DNA of 64,000 nucleotides, taken from the NCBI GenBank assembly GCA_024233865.1, contig JACKPA010000005.1, positions 1-64,000 on the forward strand, in the 5' to 3' direction. Each line of letters starts with the position of its first letter. Within the stretch, counting starts at the first letter, position 1. Made by a program: the position numbers and the translations under genes. The notes under the pieces are model-generated. The model was not told the DNA's origin and did no database searches. It saw only the letters and a list, made by a program, of their open reading frames with translations. This stretch comes from Leptospiraceae bacterium. GTDB lineage: Bacteria > Spirochaetota > Leptospiria > Leptospirales > Leptospiraceae. Positions 9,605-18,452 of this stretch are shown here, piece after piece.

Positions 9605-12600
9605 CTATTTTTCTGCCATCACTTGAACGGCATTCCAGTCATCCGGAATACCTGTTAAATACAAATTCGTTATTTTTTCAATATAAAGTTCTGCCGACTT
9701 GTCATGGGGGTTTGTTTCATGAATCTCTTCAAATATTTCCAGAGCGTCCTCGAACACCTTATTTTGGAATAACTTAACTGCCTTTTTATATTTATCTAGT
9801 GTTTGTATTTTTTTATCTCGAATATGGTCCGGCTCAGCGTCTACAATCTCGTAGACATTTATGGATTGAGTTTTTCCTTTCATAACAACACTATCAAGAT
9901 ACCGAATGGTATAATTACCTTCATTTTTCACTACATCATAAACTTTTTGACTAATGATAAAAGTGCAACCGTAGTATTTAGTTAAACCTTCTAGTCTAGA
10001 AGCAGTATTCACATTATCTGAAAAAGCGTCTCCTTGCATTCGATTTTCCTCACCCACAATTCCCATCATCACATAACCCGTATTTACACCAATTCCCGAC
10101 CAAAACTCCAAAAGACCATTTTGTTTTCTCGCCTTGTTCATATTCTTGATAATTTCAATCTGATCAAGACCGGCTCTAATAGCATCAATCGGACCTCCTG
10201 GAAAAATTGCATTGATGGCATCACCCATATATTTGATAATAATCCCATTGTATTTTCTAATAACCGGTCCGATATTATGGAAATAATCATTTACAAACCG
10301 GAAATTTTCAGCCGGAGTCATAGACTCGGAAATAGTGGTAAAAGAACGAATATCGGAAAATAAAATCGCCATTTTACTGGAAACTTGGTCTCCCAAATTA
10401 ACCTGAGTGATATTTTCTTTTTTTAAGAACGTTAGGTATTCGGGGGGAACAAATCGACTGTACGAATTTTTTAGTTGTATAATTTTATCATTATTTTTTT
10501 TCAATTCAATATGAACCCTCACTCTGGACAAAAGCTCTTTTTTGGAAAATGGCTTGTTCAAGTAGTCATTCGCTCCGCTATTAAACCCTTTTACCAAGTC
10601 GTCTATCTGGTTTTTTGCCGTCAGAATAATAATTGGCAATATGTTTGCAGGATAATTTTTCCGGATTTCTTTTGCCACCTCGTACCCACTCATTTTGGGC
10701 ATCATCAAATCCAATAAAATCAAATCAGGTTTATATTCCTCCATTTTTTTCAAACCTTCCAATCCGTCAGAAGCAGTTATCACTTCATAAGATTGTAATG
10801 ACAAGTGGTTCTGTAGTACCTGAAGGTTAATTGGCTCGTCATCAATTACCAATATTTTTGTATCAGGATAAAGGTTTGCTGTTAAGTTAGGGTCTATTGT
10901 AGACCTAGTTTCTTTGATTTCTATTGCTTCCACCAGTTTAAGTTTATTCTCAAATTGATCTTCCCTCTTTTCTACAATATTTAAGTTGTGCTTTGTAACC
11001 GGAATCGCAAAAAAGAATTGAGTGCCTTTACCCAGTTGACTTTCTAGCCAAATTTTCCCTCCATGTAATTCGACTAACTTTTTTGTAATAGCGAGACCAA
11101 GTCCGGTTCCACCGTATTCTCTTTCTATCGAAGAGTTGAGTTGTTCAAAAGATTTAAAAACGTCATCTTTTTTATCATCAGGAATACCAATTCCAGTATC
11201 AGATATGGTAACCTTTATAAAATCATTTGTGTTATAGTTAGATATATCTTTTTCAAGAGTAGCTGATATACGAACTTCGCCTTCCTGAGTAAACTTTATG
11301 GCGTTATCTATAAGATTAAAGAGGATTTGTTGAATACGATTTTCATCACCCCACAATTCGGGTAAATCATTCGGAATTTCACTTATCAACTTTATGTCTT
11401 TTTTGGAAATAAGTTGTTGGGAGAGAGTAATCACTATATCTATTAAAGTTTTTATATCTACATTTTTGGTTCTTAGGGTTATGTCTTGATTTTTTAACTT
11501 TTGGAAATCCAAAATATCATTTACCAAGCTTGTAAGTCGCCGGCTGCTGGAATAAATCAAAAACAGATTGGTTTTCATAACTTCGCTTACCTTACCGGCA
11601 ACTCCTCCCAAAAGGGATTCTGTTATTCCAATGATTCCGTTTAATGGTGTTCTTAGTTCATGAGATGTATTGGCAAGAAACTCATCTTTGAGTTTGTCAA
11701 GTTGAATGAGTTGTTTATTTTTATTACTCAATTCAATGTACAAATTGGAAAATTCCGTAAATAACAGATAGGACTGTGAGAATATAAAAAAGAACTGTCC
11801 GTGAGGAAGGTATATTCCCGTATATATAATTTCTTCGTTGTGCAGGATGTCATTTACAAAAGCCAAAAATAGGGCTAAAAAACCTCCCACAAATACATAC
11901 CTTACGCCTGTTTTTTTCCGCAAAGCGGAAAGCACTATAAATAACATATAAAAAAATGTTACAATAATAAAGTTTCTATAATAGGCAATGGTTAGAGTAT
12001 AAACATTGGTTGAGAATAGAACAACAATTGCCGAAAAGGTAAAGCTAATACCAAGAATCAAATAGAGTATCTTTTTGGAAAAGTTCCTTGGAAACAACTC
12101 ATAAACATACAATGTTAAAAATGGAATAGATAGGTAATATCCAAGAAACTCCAATTTATTCACTACCCACCAGTGGTTTGGTAGTTGTTGGTACAAAAAA
12201 TCGTTGGAAACGGTTGCCGTATCAATTGCTATCATAAAGCAGAAAAGACCAAACCATAAAGCGGATCGATTCAATCTGTTGATGGAAAATAATCCGATAT
12301 GATTCAATCCTATAATTAATAAAATTCCAATCAGAAACCACTCCGTTCTTTCTTTTTGGTAAATTCCTTCCGTAAGGTCGTTTAAATTTCCGATGGTTAT
12401 AGGAGACCAAAATCCTCCTTTTTGATTGTGAAAGTTTGACACTCGTAGAATTAACGTATTTTCCGTTTCCTTTATTGGAAAAGAATAAAGCCTGGGAGAA
12501 AAGGAGGGCATCATATCTTTTTGGTTTCTTCCGATTTTTCCCACATGTAAAACTTCTTTTCCGTTTAGTTCAAAAGAATAAGCAGAACTAATTGTTCCCA

Positions 12601-13000
12601 AATGAATGGTTAAAACGCTTTGACGAAGATTTATCAATACTTTTAATTTATAGGTCGCATAACCATGTCCATCTAACTTTTTCTTATCAAATTCAAACTC
12701 ACTCCATGAACCGGGCACTCCAATCATCCCTAATATTTCAGGATTGTTTGGAGCTTGAAAGTCAAAGCCATATAAAAATTGGTGCCAATAAAACTCCCAT
12801 TCACCACTTAGTTTCACGGTTCCGTCTCTTCCAAAATCCCAAGATCGCAAATCGATCACTCCGTTTTTTGCTTCCGGAACTTTATGGTTTACTGAACTTT
12901 GTTTACAACCAATCAGAACAAAGATAGAAATACACAAGAGTGTTTTTAAGTATGGATTTATCAAAACAATTCCTTTTTTAGATTCTGAATTTGATTCCAT
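9605..13000 (-). CDS. 7TM-DISM sensor histidine kinase-receiver-adenylate cyclase, possible lipoprotein
   Basis: This 1131-residue protein carries in order: a hydrophobic leader ending in FVLIGC (lipobox-like), an extracellular DISMED2-type domain (about 45-205), a 7TM region (about 220-415), HisKA with His447 (NTSHELRTPLNG), HATPase_c, a receiver (LVIDDEP; LILLDLMMP), a class III cyclase domain (FSDIRSF; KYMGDA; a base-selecting Asp in GDAFSDNVN) and a helical, TPR-like tail. It could both phosphorylate and make cAMP. The ATG at 13000 overlaps the upstream gene. An in-frame TTG at 12964, six nt after AAAAAAGGA, gives a tidier start and leader (12 residues shorter). It is the last gene of a three-gene operon. 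Confidence 0.9.
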   Translation of the reverse strand: MESNSESKKGIVLINPYLKTLLCISIFVLIGCKQSSVNHKVPEAKNGVIDLRSWDFGRDGTVKLSGEWEFYWHQFLYGFDFQAPNNPEILGMIGVPGSWSEFEFDKKKLDGHGYATYKLKVLINLRQSVLTIHLGTISSAYSFELNGKEVLHVGKIGRNQKDMMPSFSPRLYSFPIKETENTLILRVSNFHNQKGGFWSPITIGNLNDLTEGIYQKERTEWFLIGILLIIGLNHIGLFSINRLNRSALWFGLFCFMIAIDTATVSNDFLYQQLPNHWWVVNKLEFLGYYLSIPFLTLYVYELFPRNFSKKILYLILGISFTFSAIVVLFSTNVYTLTIAYYRNFIIVTFFYMLFIVLSALRKKTGVRYVFVGGFLALFLAFVNDILHNEEIIYTGIYLPHGQFFFIFSQSYLLFTEFSNLYIELSNKNKQLIQLDKLKDEFLANTSHELRTPLNGIIGITESLLGGVAGKVSEVMKTNLFLIYSSSRRLTSLVNDILDFQKLKNQDITLRTKNVDIKTLIDIVITLSQQLISKKDIKLISEIPNDLPELWGDENRIQQILFNLIDNAIKFTQEGEVRISATLEKDISNYNTNDFIKVTISDTGIGIPDDKKDDVFKSFEQLNSSIEREYGGTGLGLAITKKLVELHGGKIWLESQLGKGTQFFFAIPVTKHNLNIVEKREDQFENKLKLVEAIEIKETRSTIDPNLTANLYPDTKILVIDDEPINLQVLQNHLSLQSYEVITASDGLEGLKKMEEYKPDLILLDLMMPKMSGYEVAKEIRKNYPANILPIIILTAKNQIDDLVKGFNSGANDYLNKPFSKKELLSRVRVHIELKKNNDKIIQLKNSYSRFVPPEYLTFLKKENITQVNLGDQVSSKMAILFSDIRSFTTISESMTPAENFRFVNDYFHNIGPVIRKYNGIIIKYMGDAINAIFPGGPIDAIRAGLDQIEIIKNMNKARKQNGLLEFWSGIGVNTGYVMMGIVGEENRMQGDAFSDNVNTASRLEGLTKYYGCTFIISQKVYDVVKNEGNYTIRYLDSVVMKGKTQSINVYEIVDAEPDHIRDKKIQTLDKYKKAVKLFQNKVFEDALEIFEEIHETNPHDKSAELYIEKITNLYLTGIPDDWNAVQVMAEK

Positions 13001-13649
13001 AGCTTATAAAGTTGGAACCGCAAGCCGGGTCTGGTGGACAATAGAAGCCAAATACTCCCGAACGGTGATGAATTCGAAAAAAGACTCTTGGATAATACTT
13101 CATACTCTTGATTCCATAGTCAAATTCAACCATTAAATAATTAAGAATGGGATTGGATTTTATGCTGTTTAACTGTAAGTTTCCTCCCAAAGGATAAAAA
13201 CCATTGTATAGTAGATAATAAGACTGCATTGGCGAATAGTGATAATCCAAAAAATCTATGCCCTTTTCCTTATTTTCAAGTTTTGGATTTCTGCTTGCAA
13301 TGGAAATTCCTTCTCCGAATGCAAAACTCAAAGGCAAATAAAACAGATTTTCAATTCTTGCAATTAATAAGGAATTTACTTCGAGGTGATTCATTATTCC
13401 AAAATGTTTTGCCAATTGTCCTTCAGCCTCAAAATTCATAAATCTGATTTTGGAATGTAAGGGATAATTCAGACCTGTTACAAAAATATAGGACTTTTTA
13501 TACTCGGTTTTCCCTCTAAACAAAATGGGCAGCAAATCTGTTTCGGTATATTTCCCACCATAAAAAAACACGTCGTATTTTCCTTCAGGACTTACCGGTA
13601 ATGTAAGTATAAAAATAAAAAAGAAGCACAATTTACGAAATTTGTTCAT
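12978..13649 (-). CDS. Secreted or outer-membrane protein of unknown function
   Basis: I do not recognise this 223-residue protein. It begins with a clear signal peptide (about residues 1-21, cleavage likely after PVSPEG) and is rich in Tyr and Phe. It has alternating hydrophobic stretches and ends ISYGIKFRI, like an outer-membrane beta strand. Its ATG overlaps the stop of the upstream lipoprotein gene (ATGA), and its end overlaps the annotated start of the 7TM sensor kinase. The three are therefore almost certainly one operon, and this protein may help the sensor detect an envelope signal. That role is inference from position only. Confidence 0.75.
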   Translation of the reverse strand: MNKFRKLCFFFIFILTLPVSPEGKYDVFFYGGKYTETDLLPILFRGKTEYKKSYIFVTGLNYPLHSKIRFMNFEAEGQLAKHFGIMNHLEVNSLLIARIENLFYLPLSFAFGEGISIASRNPKLENKEKGIDFLDYHYSPMQSYYLLYNGFYPLGGNLQLNSIKSNPILNYLMVEFDYGIKSMKYYPRVFFRIHHRSGVFGFYCPPDPACGSNFISYGIKFRI

Positions 13650-14299
13650 TTGTTTCCTTTTGCTAAATATATTTGTAAAATACTATAAAATTTATCATCT
13701 ACCTTGTAATAACTGTCTAACAAAAATTCTTTATAATCTTCACAATAATCGTCCCTGGATTGCTCAAGCGTTTTTCGATATTTTCCAGGCTCTTCAATCA
13801 CACAATACTTGTATAAATTGTGTGGCAAACGGTTTGTGTTTAATACTGATCCAAAACTTGTAGCTAAAAAACCCATATAAGGAGGAAGGTATGCCCATAA
13901 ACCGATTTTTCCCTGAGAAGGAATCAGTAATTTCATGTTTTTATTTTTAATAGAAAAGGTATTTTTGGCAGATGTGCTTACAAATGCTCCTGTTGTTAGC
14001 GTTAAAATAGACATGGAAATATTTTTTAGTATATCACTGGAAACAGTATCAATTTTTGAATCAATATAAAAATCATAATTTTGTTTTTCTTCTTTTTTCT
14101 TTAAAAAACATTGTATTATAAATCCCCTTTCTTGGAAGGAATTGCACAAAATTTCTAATAGTATTGGGTCCCGAAACGCTATTTTTATGGGAAAGTTGTT
14201 TCCCCTTTGGATAAAATTGGAATTTGACTGGGTAATATCAAGTTTACAAGTGGAAACAATAAACAGCAATAAAGAAATTAGACTTAGTTTTAGAAACAT
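13646..14299 (-). CDS. Putative lipoprotein, first gene of the sensor-cyclase operon
   Basis: The protein has 217 residues. The N-terminus is a hydrophobic leader ending FIVSTC, which could be a lipobox with lipidated Cys18. The mature part has no domain I recognise; it contains a second hydrophobic stretch (about 95-150) rich in Thr, Ser and Ala. The stop codon overlaps the next gene's ATG by four bases (ATGA), pointing to translational coupling. It may work with the barrel-like protein and the 7TM kinase-cyclase downstream. Confidence 0.7.
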   Translation of the reverse strand: MFLKLSLISLLLFIVSTCKLDITQSNSNFIQRGNNFPIKIAFRDPILLEILCNSFQERGFIIQCFLKKKEEKQNYDFYIDSKIDTVSSDILKNISMSILTLTTGAFVSTSAKNTFSIKNKNMKLLIPSQGKIGLWAYLPPYMGFLATSFGSVLNTNRLPHNLYKYCVIEEPGKYRKTLEQSRDDYCEDYKEFLLDSYYKVDDKFYSILQIYLAKGNK

Positions 14300-14331
14300 A
14301 GAAAACTTGCCAGATTTTATATTTTATGGTT

Positions 14332-14388
14332 AAACTAAAGCCAAACTTTAGTTTTTAATCTTAAATATTTTATTATTTATAAGATTAA
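14332..14388. promoter_or_regulatory. Two adjacent inverted repeats in a divergent promoter region
   Basis: Perfect 9-bp repeat AAACTAAAG/CTTTAGTTT (14332-14340, 14346-14354) is followed at once by a second perfect 9-bp repeat TTAATCTTA/TAAGATTAA (14355-14363, 14380-14388). They sit between the divergent genes at 14299 and 14588. They could be operator sites. AT-rich DNA yields such repeats by chance, so this is tentative. Confidence 0.35.
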
Positions 14389-14587
14389 TATTTAAAAATG
14401 GATAATGTCAACCATAAAAACCTTTATCCGAGATTTAATCAAATTATCCCATGGATACTTTTTATATGAATTTGATAAAAAAAATTTCCTTGCAAGCATA
14501 TCAAATAATATACAGTTTGAATAAGTACTTTCCATTATAAATATGAATCAAATTATGGTATAAACTTTTTAAAGCAGGTTAGTAATT

Positions 14588-15208
14588 ATGAAGAAATATA
14601 TATTAATTGTCTTACCTATAAGTTTTCTTTTGAACTATCAACTATTTTCACAAAATGAACCAACAAAAGCTGAACCGGTAAAAGCAGCGAAAGCAGTTAC
14701 AGATTCAGTTGATGCCCCAAAAAGTGGCAAGTCTTTAGACCATGGTTTAATAGATGATTTTTATTTGGTAGAAGAATACTGGGTGAGCAAACATAAATTT
14801 CCGGCAAAAGAATTTAGATTGAGAACCCTGGAGAAAAACTTTAAAACTGCAATTAGATATTCCTTACATAGGGAATTTTTAACTAAAAAATTTGCAGAAG
14901 ACATAGAAAGCAAGGTTAAGGATATAACCCTTTCTAAATTAGAATTCACTCAAGAGAGAGGAACTTTTAACTATTATTTAAAGTATGATGATCATATCTA
15001 CTTTTATAATTTTGCTGCAGACCCGGAACTCTATATTCAAAGTCCGCAAGATGAAAGAGTATATCCGATTCCTAATGCCGGAGGAATACCAAATAAAAGG
15101 TTTGTGGAAGACCTGAAAAATGCTTCTCAAGAAAGAATTGATCTTAAATCGTCCAAAGAGAAATTACCGAGCGGTCCACAAAAACCAAATATCGACTCAA
15201 AACAATAA
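14588..15208 (+). CDS. Secreted protein of unknown function
   Basis: This 206-residue protein has a signal peptide (residues 1-22, cleavage near YQLFSQ), then a Lys/Ala/Pro-rich linker and a compact charged domain (about 55-175). The C-terminal tail is hydrophilic (Lys, Ser, Pro). I see no known domain. The aromatic run YYLKYDDHIYFYNF suggests a beta-rich core. It is monocistronic, ending at an inverted repeat (15231-15271) shared with the converging peptidase gene. Confidence 0.75.
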   Translation: MKKYILIVLPISFLLNYQLFSQNEPTKAEPVKAAKAVTDSVDAPKSGKSLDHGLIDDFYLVEEYWVSKHKFPAKEFRLRTLEKNFKTAIRYSLHREFLTKKFAEDIESKVKDITLSKLEFTQERGTFNYYLKYDDHIYFYNFAADPELYIQSPQDERVYPIPNAGGIPNKRFVEDLKNASQERIDLKSSKEKLPSGPQKPNIDSKQ

Positions 15209-15230
15209 ATATTATTTTGTCGAAAAACCA

Positions 15231-15271
15231 TTTCCGTCAGTTAGAGTTGTATGATTCTAGCCTGACGGAAA
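15231..15271. terminator. Hairpin between convergent genes
   Basis: A 10-bp perfect inverted repeat, TTTCCGTCAG at 15231-15240 and CTGACGGAAA at 15262-15271, lies in the 68 bp between the ends of the genes at 14588 and 15277. On the minus strand it is followed by a short T run (GGTTTTTCG). It probably terminates both transcripts. Confidence 0.6.
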
Positions 15272-15276
15272 ACTAG

Positions 15277-16998
15277 CTACAAAATCGTTTCTATATTGTG
15301 AATCGACCGGTATAAGGTTTCAAAAAACGGACTTTTTAACTGAACCAAACCATTTTCCGTATAGTTTGGGAGATAATTAGATAAAATACCTTTAATATTT
15401 ACACGAAAATCTTTTACAAAAGTTCTTAAACTATAAATGGGCTGTTCAACTTCTATTTTAACCTTTTCGAAATTCAACTCTTGTTTTAAAGATTGAATGG
15501 TCTCTAACAAAGAAGAAATTTCATCGATCATTTGTTTTTTATGAAAGGTTAATCCGGAGAAAATCCTTCCTTCTGCTAAAGGCTTTAGCTTTGCAATTTT
15601 TATATTTTTTGCATCACATACCCTTTTGCAAAACAAGTCATTCACCCTTGATATTTCGTCTTTTAAAAATTTCTTGGAATTCGGGCTAAGTTTACCATAT
15701 TCGGAAAAAATATCTCTAAATTTATAAAAACCAATTCGATCTTTGGTTAATCCGATTTTTTGATAAAAGTTCTTCAGGTCAGGTCGAATCATTATAGAAC
15801 CTATAGAACCGGTAATACAATAAGGGTTGGAAAACATCTTTTCGGAAGCCGTTGCAATGTAGTACCCTCCTGACGCGGTTGCATTCTGAAAATAAGAATA
15901 AATCTTGACAGTTTTTCGTAATTTCAAAATTTCCCTATGTAGCAGTTCTGAGGCGTAGGCAGAGCCTCCACCGGTATCCAAATCTAAAATTAAGCCTTTA
16001 ACCCTTTTATCCTTTTGAATTTCCCTCAGCATATTCATAAGAGGGTACGCCAAAATTTGTCCGGACTTGATTTCAGGATCATCTTTTTTTCCGGTCAATA
16101 TATCACCTTTTAAAGACAATATTTTAATAATTTGTTTTCGTTTTGGAAAAAAAGAAAATTCTTGTAATTTATTCCAAAGATAGACAGACTTGAGACTAGC
16201 TTTTTTATACAATTCTTCTGATTCGGATTTTTCATCTATCTTTTTATAACCTTTATTACAATAGTTCTCCATAAAATCTTCTTCATCAAGTAGTGAATTT
16301 AAAAAGTTACAAGAAATCAAAAACTCTGCCGATAAAATCGGAATTTGTAGTATCTCATTAGTTATGGAGGAATTCCCCTTAAAAGTTGTGGTTATTTGGG
16401 ATTGTATCGAATCAATCAACTGAGATATATTTTCTCTCGCTTCTTCTGAAAAAGCAGTCCTTTGAAAAGGTTCTGCAAATGATTTGTATGAGCCGGAGGC
16501 AAAGCTTTCGATTTGAATTCCTAAATTTTTGAGCATGTTTCCAAAAAAGAAACTCTCAACAGATGGTAATAGCACCATAAATTCTCCATTTTCTACTCCA
16601 TATTTTTCGTCCATTAAAGAGAGTAAATAGAGTGATTTTAGATTTCCCGATTCACAAAAACCGGCAGTGACAATTCCGTTTTTCTTTATTTGTTTAATTC
16701 CCATTTCAATATTGTACAATTCAGACAAACCAAATTCTACTCTTCCGATTATAAATGAGATTTTTCTTAGTTCACTGCATTTGGAGAGCTTATCCAAACT
16801 ATATAAAAAATCTATTAAGGTTTCATCTTCTTCTTTTCTGCTTAGTAATTCTACTAAAGTTGTTTTTTTATAAGAAGAAAATCTATCCGGAATTTTAAAT
16901 AATAGATGGTCGCCTCTACGAAAAATACGAAAAATTTTGTAATATAAGTATTGAAATACTCTAAAAGGTAACAAAAAAATCTGCAATAATAAGTACAA
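15277..16998 (-). CDS. sppA: Signal peptide peptidase A-like serine protease (S49)
   Basis: The 573-residue length matches the long, two-domain SppA form (E. coli about 618). The N-terminus is one hydrophobic anchor (residues 1-26). The catalytic Lys is Lys172 in SYKSFAEPFQRT, and the nucleophile is Ser346 in DTGGGSAYAS, each in the expected half. The ASGGYYIATA motif follows. The enzyme degrades cleaved signal peptides in the inner membrane. The start is TTG at 16998, chosen because GGAGG lies seven bases before it and no ATG is near. It is 151 bp downstream of the outer-membrane protein gene, so it may be transcribed with that operon. Confidence 0.92.
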   Translation of the reverse strand: MYLLLQIFLLPFRVFQYLYYKIFRIFRRGDHLLFKIPDRFSSYKKTTLVELLSRKEEDETLIDFLYSLDKLSKCSELRKISFIIGRVEFGLSELYNIEMGIKQIKKNGIVTAGFCESGNLKSLYLLSLMDEKYGVENGEFMVLLPSVESFFFGNMLKNLGIQIESFASGSYKSFAEPFQRTAFSEEARENISQLIDSIQSQITTTFKGNSSITNEILQIPILSAEFLISCNFLNSLLDEEDFMENYCNKGYKKIDEKSESEELYKKASLKSVYLWNKLQEFSFFPKRKQIIKILSLKGDILTGKKDDPEIKSGQILAYPLMNMLREIQKDKRVKGLILDLDTGGGSAYASELLHREILKLRKTVKIYSYFQNATASGGYYIATASEKMFSNPYCITGSIGSIMIRPDLKNFYQKIGLTKDRIGFYKFRDIFSEYGKLSPNSKKFLKDEISRVNDLFCKRVCDAKNIKIAKLKPLAEGRIFSGLTFHKKQMIDEISSLLETIQSLKQELNFEKVKIEVEQPIYSLRTFVKDFRVNIKGILSNYLPNYTENGLVQLKSPFFETLYRSIHNIETIL

Positions 16999-17149
16999 TA
17001 GTTATCCTCCCTCTTTAATTACATGAAAATTATCCATACTTATTAAAAAAGCATATTTTATTAAACTATGATACCGGGATATGGGTATTCAAACTTGTGC
17101 AACAAAATTTAAAAGCCATCTCTATGAAATAAAGCTAAGATTTTGTAAT

Positions 17150-18442
17150 CTAAAAAGACAGTTCTAACCCCATAGACGTTGAATACTCGCTATACTCTTT
17201 AGTTGATGTATTCAAACGAAAATTTCCGATATTTGTATAAAGGTAGTTTTTATAATAATAGTTTTTAAAATTCACAAAAAAAGTTGTATTAAAAAATTTA
17301 GAATTTTTTCCTCTTAAGCTTGCAACAAAAGAACTGGTAGTTGGAGGTACAGAGGAATTATTAAGGTTTAAGTTGTAGATATTATTTGTGACTAGATTGT
17401 AATAATTATTTCCAATGTACAAGGCATATTTTCTTTCCGGATCAATAAATAACGTAAAGCCTACACCACCATAATCTGATGCAGTCGAGTCTTCTGAAGG
17501 TGGCTTAAATCCTCTAAACATATAATTGGAATTGTAGTTGTATTTCAGGTTCAAAACAAGAAATTTCAGACCATAAGATACCGCAAACCTGGCACCTTCG
17601 GGAGTAGTTGCGTTGGTCGTAATATTATTTTTATTCCGCCAACTATTATATATTGAAGTCTGAAAAGCCAAACTTTTCGTTGCCTGGATATTGGTTTGCC
17701 ATTCAAAAACCCTGTAATATAAGCTTGCCCCATTTTGCAAATTCAATGAATTTTGATAAATTCCATAATTAAAATTATCAGCCTCTATTTTATTTTGAGA
17801 AATGGAATAGTTATCTCCGGCGGTTATTTTGGTGGTGATTTTTTCTCCTTTGGAATAATTGAATCCAAACATAGGGAATGAAGTTTGATTTTGGAATCTT
17901 TCATCATACATATCAAAAGAAGACGTTTTTACTACTGCCGAAAAGGAAGATCCTAGTTGATAATTTACTTCAAATCGTTTCAATTTTCTAGGTTGCAGAT
18001 AAGCATAAGAGTAATTTTCCAAACCATTTGGGTTTTTAGTATCTCTGAACCCCCTATCTTTGTAGGTTTTATCTGTTACGGCACTAACGTGTAAATTGTT
18101 TTTGGAATAATAGGTAACGGTTTCACCTTCCCACAATACTATTGGTTCTTGGAATGTTTTATAAATCCCCATTTGCCCACTAAAAGAATCTTCATAAGGT
18201 AAGTCCTGTCTTGTTATTTTAAATGGCACAATGGAGAAAAGTTCTCTTTTTTCTTCTTTAGGCTTTTCTAAAAAACTATGATTTCTATCTTTTTCATTTT
18301 TTAAAGTTGGCTCTTCCAATTTATGCACGGGTTGAATAACCTTTTTGCTTTGACTTCTTTTGAGAGGAGTGATAGCAAGGATTACAACAAAACCCGCACC
18401 GGAAAGCAAAGAAACAATAACTGAAATTCTAGGGTTTAGCAT
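17150..18442 (-). CDS. Putative outer-membrane beta-barrel protein
   Basis: This 430-residue protein has an N-terminal hydrophobic segment (about 5-26) that is a signal peptide or anchor, then a charged Lys/Glu linker (about 30-70). The long remainder is made of alternating beta strands rich in Tyr, Asn, Ser and Phe. The last residue is Phe after TSMGLEL, the usual barrel-assembly signal. I cannot assign a substrate or family. It lies 10 bp after the Lon-related protease gene in the same direction, so the two are co-transcribed. Confidence 0.75.
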   Translation of the reverse strand: MLNPRISVIVSLLSGAGFVVILAITPLKRSQSKKVIQPVHKLEEPTLKNEKDRNHSFLEKPKEEKRELFSIVPFKITRQDLPYEDSFSGQMGIYKTFQEPIVLWEGETVTYYSKNNLHVSAVTDKTYKDRGFRDTKNPNGLENYSYAYLQPRKLKRFEVNYQLGSSFSAVVKTSSFDMYDERFQNQTSFPMFGFNYSKGEKITTKITAGDNYSISQNKIEADNFNYGIYQNSLNLQNGASLYYRVFEWQTNIQATKSLAFQTSIYNSWRNKNNITTNATTPEGARFAVSYGLKFLVLNLKYNYNSNYMFRGFKPPSEDSTASDYGGVGFTLFIDPERKYALYIGNNYYNLVTNNIYNLNLNNSSVPPTTSSFVASLRGKNSKFFNTTFFVNFKNYYYKNYLYTNIGNFRLNTSTKEYSEYSTSMGLELSF

Positions 18443-18452
18443 AAATTTATGC

